A DNA stretch of 64,000 nt from Prevotella sp. UBA5387 (GCA_002407775.1 DHOP01000005.1:10257-74256); one strand, 5' to 3'. Positions 1-8,976 are shown, numbered from the stretch's first letter. Numbers and translations: made by a program. Notes: a model not told the origin generated them from the sequence alone.

Positions 1-401
1 ATGGCAGTATCGTTGACCATTACGATACGGTCGCCAGCCACAATGCCGACTTTCTCCGACGGGCCATTGACCACTGGCTGGATAACTAGCAATGTGTCAT
101 CCTGAATGTTGAACTGTACACCTATTCCTTCAAATGAGCCATTCAAAGTCTCTGTCATGGCCTTGGTCTCCTTTGCAGTCGTATAAGAGGAGTGAGGGTC
201 AAGGTTTTTGAGCATGCCCCTTATGGCATCCTCTACCAAAAGTTGCTCTTGAACAGAATCTACATACAAATTATTGATGGCAAGCTCAGCGATCTGCAAT
301 TTCCGTAGAGGAGAATTGTTGCCAAAGTTTAGCTTCAGTTGGGCACTGAGAGTAAATGGCAGAAGTGCCAAAAAGAGAGATATGATGAGACCTTTTTTCA
401 T
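1..401 (-). CDS. S41 family C-terminal processing peptidase, N-terminal part (cut by window edge)
   Basis: Periplasmic serine protease of the CtpA/tail-specific family; only about 133 N-terminal residues lie in the window and the rest runs off the left edge. The reverse-strand start ATG at 399-401 is followed by a clear signal peptide (MKKGLIISLFLALLPFTLSA). The mature part carries the family signature around NLDPHSSYTT and then the beginning of a PDZ domain (GSFEGIGVQF and GPSEKVGIVAGDRIV). The catalytic Ser/Lys core is outside the window, so activity cannot be judged. It lies 329 bp downstream of parE on the same strand. Family assignment is firm from the PDZ and NLDPHS motifs; the substrate is unknown. 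Confidence 0.85.
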   Translation of the reverse strand, partial: MKKGLIISLFLALLPFTLSAQLKLNFGNNSPLRKLQIAELAINNLYVDSVQEQLLVEDAIRGMLKNLDPHSSYTTAKETKAMTETLNGSFEGIGVQFNIQDDTLLVIQPVVNGPSEKVGIVAGDRIVMVNDTA

Positions 402-730
402 TATTCGTCGTTTCTTGAAATTGATAACTTAATGTTTATAATTCGATGATTCACGATAAAATGGAGTATATTCACTCTGAGATACCGTAATTCAATGATA
501 GAATGTTATGTTTCTTGGATATCCAAAGGTATCATGCCAGATGTGGCGTTAAGAAAATTGCGCTTGAAAAGATTATCTTTTCACAGCTGCTGAACAACAA
601 ATTTGATTATTATACCTTATCATCTTTTCAAAAGCGAAAAGTCATTTTATCGAATTTGAACTCCAATTCACTGGCAATTATTGAGATACTTTCAGACAAT
701 CTATGACATTGCAATGAACGTAATTGTACC
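402..730. other. 329-bp gap between S41 peptidase and parE
   Basis: AT-rich spacer between two minus-strand genes. A 67-codon plus-strand reading frame at 503-706 is open but resembles nothing I recognise and has no obvious promoter or ribosome binding site. I also looked on the minus strand for a remnant of coaD, which I recall as a frequent neighbour of parE in Bacteroidales, and found no recognisable motif. No TAnnTTTG element was found immediately upstream of the S41 start. Confidence 0.4.
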
Positions 731-2719
731 TTAGCTTACAGCCTCTTCCTCCATTGGAAGGTCTTTCTCCACAACAAGGTTATCGATGATAAAGTTTTGG
801 CGTTCCATGGTGTTCTTTCCCATGTAGTAGGCAAGCAGCTTTTGTACTTGGTCATTCTTGTGTAGTGTTACCTGTTCAAGGCGCATGTCGGGGCCGATGA
901 AATGGACAAATTCCTCAGGAGAGATTTCCCCAAGTCCTTTGAAACGTGTGATTTCAGGATCAGGTCCGAGGTCCTTGATAGCCTTCTGACGTTCCTCGTC
1001 AGTGTAGCAATAATGCGTGATGGAGTCGCTCTTCTTCTCTCCTTTGACCAAACGTGCGTCGGCCTCAGCTATTATCTTCTTATTCTTGATTTTAGAGCGA
1101 CGGTTTCGCACACGGAAAAGAGGTGTCTGGAGCACATAGACATGCCCCTTCTTGATAAGATCTGGATAGAATTGGAGGAAGAAAGTGATGATAAGCAAGC
1201 GTATATGCATACCATCAACATCGGCATCTGTAGCCACAATGACCTTATTATAGCGCAGATTGTCCAATCCATCCTGTATGTCAAGAGCAGCTTGGAGCAA
1301 ATTGAACTCCTCGTTCTCATAGACAACTTTCTTTGTCAAGCCAAAAGAATTGAGCGGTTTTCCACGCAATGAGAACACCGCCTGTGTGTTCACGTCACGA
1401 CTTTTGGTGATGGATCCACTCGCCGAATCACCCTCAGTAATAAAGATACAAGATTCTTCCTTGCGGTCATTCTTTGCATCCGAGAAATGAATACGACAGT
1501 CGCGAAGCTTTCGATTATGCAGGTTGGCCTTCTTCGCACGTTCGCGTGCCAATTTCGTGACGCCTGCCATGGCTTTGCGTTCGTGTTCGCTCTCCTTGAT
1601 TTTGTTCTCCAGAATATCCGCCACATCCTCCTTGTGGATATGCATATAGTTGTCTACCTCACGCTTTATGAAGTCGCCTATATACTTGTTGATGGTTTCC
1701 CCACCAGGAGCCATGAGCGTTGAGCCAAGCTTAATCTTGGTCTGCGACTCGAAGACTGGCTCCTCAACGTTAATTGCTATGGCTGCAACGATACCATTAC
1801 GTATATCAGTATATTCGTAGTTTTTGTCGAAATGCTCTTTGATTGTCTTGGCAATATGTTCCTTAAAGGCACTTTGATGCGTACCGCCTTGTGTGGTGTG
1901 CTGGCCATTTACAAAACTATGATACTCCTCACCATACTGGTTTGTATGAGTGAAAGCTATCTCAATATCCTCGCCTTTGATGTGTATGATGGGATAAAGA
2001 CTATCAACCGTCATGTTGTCGTTGAGCAAATCCTCAAGTCCATTGCGACTTTTGATGCGACGACCGTTATACATTATCGTCAACCCAGAGTTGAGATAGG
2101 TATAGTTCCTAAGCATTGTTTCCACGATCTCGTCATGGAATTGATAGTTTTTAAACAGTGTCTCGTCGGGCTGAAAGTAGATGTAAGTACCGCTTTCATC
2201 AGTACTTTTCATGGTCTTATCGGCTATTTTCCTACCACGCTCGAATACAATCGAGCGGACCTTTCCTTCACGATAACTCTGTACTTCAAACCGTCCGCTA
2301 AGAGCATTCACGGCCTTTAGGCCGACACCATTAAGTCCAACACTCTTCTTGAAAGCCTTAGAGTCGTATTTCCCACCGGTATTTAGCATAGAGACGGCTT
2401 CCTCAAGCTTGCCCTGTGGGATGCCACGGCCGTAGTCACGAATAGTTACACGTAGGCTCTCATCAATGTCGATCTCGATGCGATCACCACTATTCATCTT
2501 GAATTCGTCTATCGAATTGTCGATGACTTCCTTAAGAAGCACGTAGATTCCGTCCTCAGGCAGTGTGCCATCACCCAAGCGTCCAATGTACATTCCCGGC
2601 CTTGTACGGATATGATCCATGTCGCTCAAGTGGCGAATGTTATCATCTGTATATTCAGGTGTGGAATTATCGGTGCCCTCAAAGGCACCATTATCAATTA
2701 TTTCTTTATCCTCCAACAT
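731..2719 (-). CDS. parE: DNA topoisomerase IV subunit B (type IIA topoisomerase ATPase subunit)
   Basis: ATPase subunit of topoisomerase IV, which decatenates daughter chromosomes together with ParC. In order the 662-residue protein shows a GHKL ATPase domain (DNSIDEF, then GRGIPQG, then GVGLKAVNAL), a transducer domain, and a TOPRIM domain with FITEGDSASGS and the metal site ATDADVDGMHIRLL. The C-terminal part has the usual RFKGLGE motif. The length suits ParE rather than the longer GyrB of many proteobacteria, but GyrB/ParE paralogues are hard to separate by eye. It lies 93 bp downstream of the GNAT-like gene on the same strand and may be cotranscribed with it. No partner parC is in the window. 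Confidence 0.85.
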   Translation of the reverse strand: MLEDKEIIDNGAFEGTDNSTPEYTDDNIRHLSDMDHIRTRPGMYIGRLGDGTLPEDGIYVLLKEVIDNSIDEFKMNSGDRIEIDIDESLRVTIRDYGRGIPQGKLEEAVSMLNTGGKYDSKAFKKSVGLNGVGLKAVNALSGRFEVQSYREGKVRSIVFERGRKIADKTMKSTDESGTYIYFQPDETLFKNYQFHDEIVETMLRNYTYLNSGLTIMYNGRRIKSRNGLEDLLNDNMTVDSLYPIIHIKGEDIEIAFTHTNQYGEEYHSFVNGQHTTQGGTHQSAFKEHIAKTIKEHFDKNYEYTDIRNGIVAAIAINVEEPVFESQTKIKLGSTLMAPGGETINKYIGDFIKREVDNYMHIHKEDVADILENKIKESEHERKAMAGVTKLARERAKKANLHNRKLRDCRIHFSDAKNDRKEESCIFITEGDSASGSITKSRDVNTQAVFSLRGKPLNSFGLTKKVVYENEEFNLLQAALDIQDGLDNLRYNKVIVATDADVDGMHIRLLIITFFLQFYPDLIKKGHVYVLQTPLFRVRNRRSKIKNKKIIAEADARLVKGEKKSDSITHYCYTDEERQKAIKDLGPDPEITRFKGLGEISPEEFVHFIGPDMRLEQVTLHKNDQVQKLLAYYMGKNTMERQNFIIDNLVVEKDLPMEEEAVS

Positions 2720-2812
2720 TTCTCATAATATCATTTCAACAACTTCTTACCTCGCTAAAAGTATAAGATTCTCTTTCCATTCAGAGATCCTAAGTGAGGC
2801 TTTTGCTGCTTA

Positions 2813-3955
2813 TTACTTTATCTCCTTGCGGAAACACCTACGTTTTTTGTGGTTCTCATGCTCAAAGGCGTTCCATTGTCCCTGAACACCAGTGTTGGTT
2901 TCCATCTCAACCTGTGACTCACCCCACTTGTAGCCACGCGCTATATAGCGCGGAATGAGATCGGTAAGGATAAGCGCATTTGCACCCTTGCCACGGTATT
3001 CGGGTAGCACCCCGATAAGTAAGAGATCCACTCCTTCGGTCTTTCCGAATTTGACAGCACGCAGTACATGCCACCATCCAAAAGGAAACAATCTCCCACG
3101 ATGGCACTTCTTTAAAGCCTTTGCCAAGGAAGGGATTGTGATGGCTATACCGATAATCTTGTCGTCGTTGTTGCCATCCACAATGACAGTTACCAAATCG
3201 AAATCAACTGCGGGAAGGAACATCTTGACATACTGGTCTATCTGGTGATCAGTGAGCGTCACAAAGCCGTAAAGGTCACCATAAGTTGCATTGATGATCT
3301 CGAATAGTTTGCGCGCATATCCATTACGAATGTCCTTAGGGGTGACTTTCTTAGCGTGCAGGTTGTAACGCTGCTCGATCATTGTGGCCAACTTAACGAG
3401 CTTATCAGGCACCTTTTCTGGTATTGGGATGAGATACTCCACATAGTCGTTATCTTTCACCCATCCCTCCAACTGCTCCATGTGGCGGGGATAGTAATCA
3501 TAGTTGTAGAGTGTGGCCATGGTGCTCATACGGTCAAAGCCGTAGGTTAACATGCCCTCTTTGTCCATATCGGAGAAGCCGAGCGGACCGATGATTGCTG
3601 TCATGCCCTTGGAACGACCATAGTTCTCTACTGCCTTAAACAATGCTCGGCTCACCTCAATATCATCAATGAAATCAAGCCAACCGAAGCGAACATCTAA
3701 TTTATTCCACTTCTCGTTGGCACGGTGATTGATGATGGCTGCGACCCTACCACATAACTTACCATCCTTATAGGCAAGGAAATATTCTGCCTCGCAGAAG
3801 TCGAATGCAGCGTTGCGGTCTTTACTTAGGGTGTTAACCTCGTCGCTATAAAGTGAAGGCACGTCGTAAGGGTTGCCTTTATATAGGTCATAATGTAAGT
3901 TGATGAACGCCCGAAGATCACTCTTCGACTTTACATTCTTAATTTCTACAGACAT
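2813..3955 (-). CDS. GNAT-like N-acetyltransferase family protein
   Basis: A 380-residue cytoplasmic protein of a Bacteroidales family usually annotated as GNAT acetyltransferase or hypothetical. The C-terminal half carries the acetyl-CoA pyrophosphate loop-like segment LIGVLPEYRGKGANAL (Q/RxxGxG type) after a beta strand, the best evidence for a GNAT fold; the N-terminal half (YFLAYKDGKLCGRVAAII) could be a second degenerate GNAT domain. No signal peptide. The substrate is unknown. It has its own well-formed promoter (3995-4025) and lies upstream of parE on the same strand. Fold-level assignment only. Confidence 0.65.
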   Translation of the reverse strand: MSVEIKNVKSKSDLRAFINLHYDLYKGNPYDVPSLYSDEVNTLSKDRNAAFDFCEAEYFLAYKDGKLCGRVAAIINHRANEKWNKLDVRFGWLDFIDDIEVSRALFKAVENYGRSKGMTAIIGPLGFSDMDKEGMLTYGFDRMSTMATLYNYDYYPRHMEQLEGWVKDNDYVEYLIPIPEKVPDKLVKLATMIEQRYNLHAKKVTPKDIRNGYARKLFEIINATYGDLYGFVTLTDHQIDQYVKMFLPAVDFDLVTVIVDGNNDDKIIGIAITIPSLAKALKKCHRGRLFPFGWWHVLRAVKFGKTEGVDLLLIGVLPEYRGKGANALILTDLIPRYIARGYKWGESQVEMETNTGVQGQWNAFEHENHKKRRCFRKEIK

Positions 3956-3976
3956 GAATATCTAATTGATTGATGA

Positions 3977-4147
3977 TTAATGCGTTTTAATATGCAAAAA
4001 TAAGAAAATTAAAGCTAATTGCAAAAGAAAACGTACAAATTGTGAAAAGATTACTATCACTATTCCTACAACGCAAACAATAGCGCCCAACAACAGTCTT
4101 TGACGAAAAAGAATGGGCAAAATATGCTTCTCTGCCAACAGTTTCAT
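3977..4147 (-). CDS. possible small membrane protein (56 aa), doubtful
   Basis: From the ATG at 4145-4147 the frame encodes a very hydrophobic 56-residue peptide beginning MKLLAEKHILPILF, with a predicted transmembrane run LLLGAIVCVVGIVIVIF and a second hydrophobic stretch near the C-terminus. It has no recognised family, no clear promoter of its own, and its 3' part lies on top of the promoter of the GNAT-like gene. AT-rich intergenic DNA can encode such peptides by chance. Listed only because the hydropathy pattern is clean. Confidence 0.25.
   Translation of the reverse strand: MKLLAEKHILPILFRQRLLLGAIVCVVGIVIVIFSQFVRFLLQLALIFLFLHIKTH
3995..4025 (-). promoter_or_regulatory. Bacteroidetes housekeeping promoter of the GNAT-like gene
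   Basis: Read on the minus strand, TTTG (4022-4025), a 19-bp spacer, then TATTTTTG (3995-4002). This is an exact fit to the TTTG-N19-TAnnTTTG consensus, about 40 bp ahead of the start codon at 3955. Confidence 0.65.
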
Positions 4148-4440
4148 ACATTTCTTAGGCCGCACAAGAAGATGCGTTTCTAGGCATAATCATTTACCAA
4201 TGGTTGATTTACAAATGCCTATTGCCGTCAATGCACTGTTCCAGGCATTGCGTTTCTCCTGCAAAAGCTAACTAATGGGGTAGTAAATCAAATTGAATCA
4301 CTGCGTAATTCAATTTGAAACACCGCGTGAATCAATTTGAATCACTGAGAGAAATGATATAGGTCATACTCCCAAATCTACACTACCGAATGCAAATATA
4401 CATGTTAACACTGCAAAACATTAACCTCAAGGTCAATCCG
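4148..4440. other. intergenic region holding 22-bp repeat array A
   Basis: Non-coding spacer 3' of the methyltransferase gene. Apart from the repeat array at 4285-4347 I see no gene, no hairpin with a T-run and no promoter element here. Confidence 0.5.
4285..4347. repeat. 22-bp tandem repeat array A (3 units)
   Basis: Units at 4285-4306, 4307-4328 and 4329-4347 (last unit incomplete). Each has the invariant core CAAWTTG flanked by RAWT on the left and AWWCACYGMGT-like sequence on the right. Same family as arrays B-E. It starts about 95 bp downstream of the stop codon of the minus-strand methyltransferase gene. Confidence 0.85.
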
Positions 4441-5676
4441 CTACTCAGTGCCGGCAATGCGGTGACATAAGACTATGATGTGCTTGCCAGCACAAGTGGT
4501 AGCAAACAAATAGTCATTCCCACCATCACGAAGCTTGAGTCGGCGTCGAAGTTCGGCTACGCTGAGTGGAAAATTGCGTACAGCGACATTCGCTTGATTC
4601 ATTTGTCCAAACATATCGCGTAGCTCACGCTTATTCATTGATGACACCCCCGTGATGCTAAACTGTCGGCCAGGGAAGCCAGAAACAGGCCTAGGAGCGA
4701 CAAAAAGATGGGAATTCGGGTCTAGCATCAGTAATCCAAAATGCGAGGCTAATTCGGCAAAACAACCTGCCTTCATAATACTAGCGTTAGGGACAAGTAA
4801 TATCCCACAAAGCGAATCGATAGAATCGCATAATGGAGCAACAAGGTGATGGTCATCTTTAGATATGGGCGAATAGGCAAAGATTTCGTCATCATTGACG
4901 CAGACCACCCTTAAAGGCGTATCGTTATGGGTGAGGAGCAGAAGCAACTCCTTGCATTCACCAGCAGTGGATACAATATGTACTTCGACACCACGCCCAG
5001 TTGAAGCTAGAGAAGATAGTGCCGCATAGACGTCAAGCATGGGCGATAACTTGAGCAACACCACATCAGCCTTGTCAATGAGTTCATCACGCAGCAAGGT
5101 CACATCAGGCTGGCAGTCACTTAGCCCAAACACCTTCTGTCCATGGTCACCTCGTCTCGCTGGATCAAGATAAATTACAGTTGTTCCTGGCGTATTCTCG
5201 CACCTTGGAAGACCATGTAGAAAATCGACGCCATCGCCACAAGCAACCTCAGATTGAGTAAGCCCTAACAAAGCAAAGTTATGGCTTGCAAGATCACAAA
5301 GCTGCTCCGAGCGCTCCACATAAACCGCCCTTTCAAAGCCTTGAGACATAAAAGAGAAGTCCACGCCAAAGCCTCCTGTGAGGTCAACTAATGTTTTAGC
5401 ACCATCAACAGCTCCCAAGGCCTGGGCTAATATTGCGTTCTTGTAGCGAGCTGTGACTTCGGAACTGCATTGCTCCATATTGATGTGGGGCGGATAAACA
5501 ATGTCATCGATAGCAGCCCACATAGGTAGCTTTAGCCTGGCCGTCTGCCATCCTTGTATCTGTTCGAGCGCAAACGGCATGTTTATATGAGGAAAATGTT
5601 GCCCTTCAAAAGCCAACTTTCGAACATCGTCCTCCCGATGTTCACTAATAAATGCTTGAATGGTCTTATCTTTCAT
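4441..5676 (-). CDS. THUMP-like class I SAM-dependent methyltransferase
   Basis: Predicted RNA methyltransferase-like protein of the Bacteroidetes THUMP-like family. The SAM-binding motif I is LVDLTGGFGVDF (about residue 95), followed by an acidic YVERSEQ strand end and the motif IV-like YLDPARRGDHG, which resembles the DPPR/DPAR type seen in rRNA methyltransferases. The C-terminal region (VSGFPGRQFSITGVSSMNKR onward) matches the THUMP-like domain. I chose the ATG at 5674-5676 (411 aa); the open frame continues three codons to a TTG. A TAATTTTG -7-like element at 5683-5690 would put transcription start almost at this ATG, so the message may be leaderless or this element is fortuitous. The RNA target is unknown. 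Confidence 0.75.
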   Translation of the reverse strand: MKDKTIQAFISEHREDDVRKLAFEGQHFPHINMPFALEQIQGWQTARLKLPMWAAIDDIVYPPHINMEQCSSEVTARYKNAILAQALGAVDGAKTLVDLTGGFGVDFSFMSQGFERAVYVERSEQLCDLASHNFALLGLTQSEVACGDGVDFLHGLPRCENTPGTTVIYLDPARRGDHGQKVFGLSDCQPDVTLLRDELIDKADVVLLKLSPMLDVYAALSSLASTGRGVEVHIVSTAGECKELLLLLTHNDTPLRVVCVNDDEIFAYSPISKDDHHLVAPLCDSIDSLCGILLVPNASIMKAGCFAELASHFGLLMLDPNSHLFVAPRPVSGFPGRQFSITGVSSMNKRELRDMFGQMNQANVAVRNFPLSVAELRRRLKLRDGGNDYLFATTCAGKHIIVLCHRIAGTE

Positions 5677-5765
5677 ATTATGCAAAATTAACGATAACCA
5701 CCATTATTCGTGCGCATTGTACCGCATTTTTTAACGAGTTTGTATTAAAAATAACATCGGAAATA

Positions 5766-5797
5766 ATTGCAAATATGGGAAACATTTATTATATTTG
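5766..5797 (+). promoter_or_regulatory. promoter of the 37-codon gene
   Basis: ATTG (5766-5769), 20-bp spacer, then TATATTTG (5790-5797), a perfect TAnnTTTG -7 element with a near-consensus -33. It lies 44 bp ahead of the small ORF start. Confidence 0.65.
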
Positions 5798-5840
5798 CCA
5801 TGATAAGTAACAGAACTATCACCCTTTAATACAAACTGTT

Positions 5841-5954
5841 ATGAATGATAAAATCAAAAAGCTTGCTGGAATCTTCAAGGAGAGCTTGCCTCAGCCTAAG
5901 AAACCGGACAACAATCCGCCTCAGAAATTGGGCGGCGAATTATGGTATCAGTAA
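5841..5954 (+). CDS. 37-aa small protein of unknown function
   Basis: A short open frame (ATG 5841, TAA 5952-5954) with sequence beginning MNDKIKKLAGIFKESLPQ, then a Pro/Lys/Asn-rich middle and ending GGELWYQ. The first 15 residues could form a basic amphipathic helix; there is no signal peptide or transmembrane segment. I do not recognise the family. Support for reality comes from context: a canonical promoter 44 bp upstream (5766-5797) and a strong intrinsic terminator (6038-6071) 84 bp downstream make an isolated transcription unit of roughly 265 nt between divergent and convergent neighbours. The RNA itself, rather than the peptide, could be the functional product. Confidence 0.6.
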   Translation: MNDKIKKLAGIFKESLPQPKKPDNNPPQKLGGELWYQ

Positions 5955-6037
5955 CCTTCCTGCCCTAAACTCTTAGGAGAAGAGGTTACGGGATATAACG
6001 TGCCAACTTTTTAGGCGGCACAAATACAAAGAGACGA

Positions 6038-6071
6038 GAGCGAGATTCTATATGAATCTCGCTCTTTTTTT
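6038..6071 (+). terminator. intrinsic terminator of the 37-codon transcription unit
   Basis: Perfect 11-bp stem GAGCGAGATTC / GAATCTCGCTC (6038-6048 and 6054-6064), loop TATAT, followed by seven T residues. Confidence 0.8.
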
Positions 6072-6173
6072 GTTGGTTGTCGAAGTCTATTGCAACTATC
6101 TTCATGGTGTAGGCTGAGTCCATTTCTTGCGATACAGACTCTAATAGACTACTAAGACATGTGTTAGGCATAT

Positions 6174-6216
6174 AATAAAGAAACAACCCGCTGACAGTAA
6201 ACTGTCCACGGGTTGT
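6174..6216 (-). terminator. terminator of the sdhCAB operon
   Basis: Inverted repeat ACAACCCG (6183-6190) / CGGGTTGT (6209-6216) with an inner ACAGT/ACTGT pair; on the minus strand it is followed by a T-rich tract (TTTCTTTATTAT). A second perfect inverted repeat, TACTCTCT/AGAGAGTA, lies at 6230-6248 between it and the sdhB stop. Confidence 0.65.
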
Positions 6217-6254
6217 CTATGAATCGAGATACTCTCTCGAAGAGAGTAAGAATT

Positions 6255-7010
6255 TTAGTCGGCTAACTTAGCTACGATGAATTCGCGGTTGAGTCTCGCG
6301 ATGTTGGCGATGCTCTCATTCTTAGGGCAATCAGCCTCGCAAGCACGGGTATTGGTACAGTTACCAAAGCCTAACTCTTCCATCTTAGCCACCATTGACT
6401 TAGCGCGACGAGCAGCCTCTGGGCGACCCTGTGGCAACAAAGCCAACTGGCTTACCTTGGAACTTACAAAGAGCATAGCGGAACCATTCTTACAAGCAGC
6501 CACACAAGCGCCACAACCGATGCACGTAGCACAGTCCATGGCCTCGTCGGCATTCTGCTTAGGAATAAGAATGGAGTTGGCATCCTGAGCCTGACCAGTA
6601 CGCACGCTGGTGTAACCACCGGCAGCAATAATCTTGTCAAAGGCGGAACGGTCAACCATGCAGTCCTTAATGACTGGGAATGCAGCTGAACGCCAAGGCT
6701 CCACGGTTATCACATCACCATCGTTGAAGCGACGGATGTAGAGCTGGCAAGTTGTAGCTCCTTGTGCTGGTCCGTGAGGATTACCATTGATATAGAGCGA
6801 GCACATGCCGCAGATGCCCTCGCGACAGTCGTGGTCGAAGACGAAAGGCTCCTTGTTATCCTCAATAAGTTGCTCATTGAGGATATCCAACATCTCAAGG
6901 AAAGAGGTGTCACCGGGAATATCTTTCATTTCAAAGGTGTCAAAATGGCCTTCTTCCCTTGGTCCGTTCTGACGCCAAACTTTCAGTGTGAATGATATAT
7001 TCTTGTCCAT
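6255..7010 (-). CDS. sdhB: succinate dehydrogenase / fumarate reductase iron-sulfur subunit
   Basis: Electron-transfer subunit linking the flavoprotein to the quinone site. In the 251-residue protein, Cys62, Cys67, Cys70 and Cys88 fit the [2Fe-2S] plant-ferredoxin site (CREGICGMC), and Cys160/163/166/169/173 plus Cys218/224/228 fit the remaining two clusters (CATCIGCGACVAAC and CTNTRACEADCPK). It is the last gene of the operon sdhC-sdhA-sdhB and is followed by a terminator. In anaerobic Bacteroidales this complex normally works as a fumarate reductase; the direction is inferred from lifestyle, not from the sequence. Confidence 0.95.
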   Translation of the reverse strand: MDKNISFTLKVWRQNGPREEGHFDTFEMKDIPGDTSFLEMLDILNEQLIEDNKEPFVFDHDCREGICGMCSLYINGNPHGPAQGATTCQLYIRRFNDGDVITVEPWRSAAFPVIKDCMVDRSAFDKIIAAGGYTSVRTGQAQDANSILIPKQNADEAMDCATCIGCGACVAACKNGSAMLFVSSKVSQLALLPQGRPEAARRAKSMVAKMEELGFGNCTNTRACEADCPKNESIANIARLNREFIVAKLAD

Positions 7011-7026
7011 TATCGTGATTCCTTAT

Positions 7027-8976
7027 TTATGATTTATAGTTTCTTGTCTGAACCTTAATAAACTGATAGTTCAGATCTTCCTTAAGTAACGCGGGAGCAA
7101 CATCGTCAGATCCCTGATATTGCCAGCAGGCTACATACATGTAATTCTCGTCATCGCGCTTAGCCTCGCCGTCCTTGGTCTTGCTCTCCTCACGGAAGTG
7201 ACCGCCACAACTCTCGTTACGGTTGAGGGCATCATAGGCAATAAGTTCGCCCATCGTGATGAAGTCGCGCAAGTGAATAGCCTTGTCGAGCTCAACATTG
7301 AGTCCTTCCTTGCTACCCGGAATACGTACATGCTCATTGAATTCTAAACGAATTTGCTTCAGTAACTTGAGTGCTTTCTCCAGTCCTTCCTTGCTACGAG
7401 ACATGCCTACATAGTCCCACATGATGTGGTAGAGACGCTTGTGGATTGAGTCGACGCTCTCATCGTGGAACTTAGTGTTCATCAATCGGTCGATCTCAGC
7501 AGCCACACCACGCTCTGCTTCCTCAAACTCGGGAAGATCGGTAGAGAACTTTGACACCGAGATTTGGGCTGCCAAATAATTCTGCATGGTATAAGGAATG
7601 ACGAAATAACCGTCGCTCAAGCCCTGCATCAATGCCGAAGCACCAAGTCGGTTGGCACCATGGTCGGAGAAATTACACTCTCCAAGTGCGAATAGACCTG
7701 TGATATTGGTCTGCAATTCGTAGTCAACCCAGAGACCACCCATCGTATAGTGGATGGCAGGATAAATCATCATAGGATTCTCATAAGGATTCTCATCGGT
7801 GATCTCCTCGTACATATCAAAGAGGTTACCATAACGCTCAGCAACCTTGTCCTTGCCTAAGCGATCGAAAGCCTCCTGGAAATCGAGGAACACTGCGAGA
7901 CCAGTGTTGTTCACACCATAGCCTGCATCAGTGCGCTCCTTAGCGGCACGGGAAGCAACATCACGTGGAACCAAGTTGCCGAAGGCAGGATAACGACGCT
8001 CCAAATAGTAGTCACGATCCTCCTCTGGGATATCTTTGCCCTTGATTTCGCCACGTTGAAGCTTCTGAGCATCTTCGATATTCTTAGGCACCCAGATACG
8101 TCCGTCGTTACGGAGAGACTCTGACATCAGGGTGAGCTTGGACTGCTTGTCACCGTGAACAGGAATACAAGTAGGGTGAATCTGCACGAAAGCAGGATTA
8201 GCAAAATAGGCACCCTTGCGGTAAGCCTGAATTGCAGCTGTACAGTTACAACCCATTGCGTTGGTTGAAAGGAAGTATGTGTTGCCATATCCGCCTGTAG
8301 CGAGACATACAGCGTGAGCGGAATAGCGCTCCAACTCGCCTGTAACGAGGTTCTTTGCGATAATACCACGAGCACGGCCGTCGACTACCACCACGTCCTC
8401 CATCTCTGTGCGGGTGTGAAGTTCCACTGTTCCGTTATTAACTTCCTTCATCAATGAGGAGTAAGCACCAAGCAGAAGCTGCTGCCCTGTCTGACCTTTT
8501 GCATAGAATGTACGGCTCACCTGCACACCACCGAATGAACGGTTGGCAAGCATTCCGCCGTATTCACGTGCGAAAGGTACACCCTGAGCAACACACTGGT
8601 CGATAATGGCGGCACTTACTTCAGCAAGGCGATATACGTTGGCCTCACGTGCACGATAGTCACCTCCCTTAATTGTATCGTAGAAAAGACGGTATACTGC
8701 ATCACCGTCATTCTGGTAATTCTTTGCAGCATTGATACCACCCTGTGCTGCGATAGAGTGTGCACGGCGTGGGCTATCTTGAATGCAGATGTTGATAACA
8801 TGGAACCCTAACTCTCCCAAAGAGGCAGCAGCGCTAGCTCCAGCAAGTCCAGTACCAACAACAATAATATCCAACTTACGCTTGTTGGCAGGGTTCACCA
8901 ATTTCTGATGAGCTTTATAATCAGTCCATTTATCAGCCAAGGGGCCTTCTGGAATCTTTGAATCTATCTGTGACAT
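7027..8976 (-). CDS. sdhA: succinate dehydrogenase / fumarate reductase flavoprotein subunit
   Basis: Catalytic subunit interconverting succinate and fumarate with covalent FAD. The N-terminal Rossmann loop is VVGTGLAGASAAASLGELG, followed by the flavinylation region RRAHSIAAQGGINA, whose His is the expected FAD attachment residue. Further family motifs include QIHPTCIP and the C-terminal helical domain. I start at the ATG at 8974-8976 (650 aa) rather than an upstream TTG two codons earlier. The gene lies 16 bp from sdhB and 41 bp after sdhC, so all three are one operon driven by the promoter at 9827-9857. Confidence 0.95.
   Translation of the reverse strand: MSQIDSKIPEGPLADKWTDYKAHQKLVNPANKRKLDIIVVGTGLAGASAAASLGELGFHVINICIQDSPRRAHSIAAQGGINAAKNYQNDGDAVYRLFYDTIKGGDYRAREANVYRLAEVSAAIIDQCVAQGVPFAREYGGMLANRSFGGVQVSRTFYAKGQTGQQLLLGAYSSLMKEVNNGTVELHTRTEMEDVVVVDGRARGIIAKNLVTGELERYSAHAVCLATGGYGNTYFLSTNAMGCNCTAAIQAYRKGAYFANPAFVQIHPTCIPVHGDKQSKLTLMSESLRNDGRIWVPKNIEDAQKLQRGEIKGKDIPEEDRDYYLERRYPAFGNLVPRDVASRAAKERTDAGYGVNNTGLAVFLDFQEAFDRLGKDKVAERYGNLFDMYEEITDENPYENPMMIYPAIHYTMGGLWVDYELQTNITGLFALGECNFSDHGANRLGASALMQGLSDGYFVIPYTMQNYLAAQISVSKFSTDLPEFEEAERGVAAEIDRLMNTKFHDESVDSIHKRLYHIMWDYVGMSRSKEGLEKALKLLKQIRLEFNEHVRIPGSKEGLNVELDKAIHLRDFITMGELIAYDALNRNESCGGHFREESKTKDGEAKRDDENYMYVACWQYQGSDDVAPALLKEDLNYQFIKVQTRNYKS

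Noticed and set aside
503..706. 67-codon plus-strand frame between the S41 peptidase and parE
   Set aside because: No promoter, ribosome site or recognisable family; AT-rich spacer. Kept only as a note on the gap.
4285..4347. CRISPR array as an explanation of the 22-bp repeats
   Set aside because: There are no unique spacers: the units abut directly with a 22-bp period, and no cas genes are present.
5986..6186. 66-codon minus-strand frame between the 37-codon gene and sdhB
   Set aside because: It runs through the strong terminator hairpin at 6038-6071 and into the sdh terminator region, and shows no family features.
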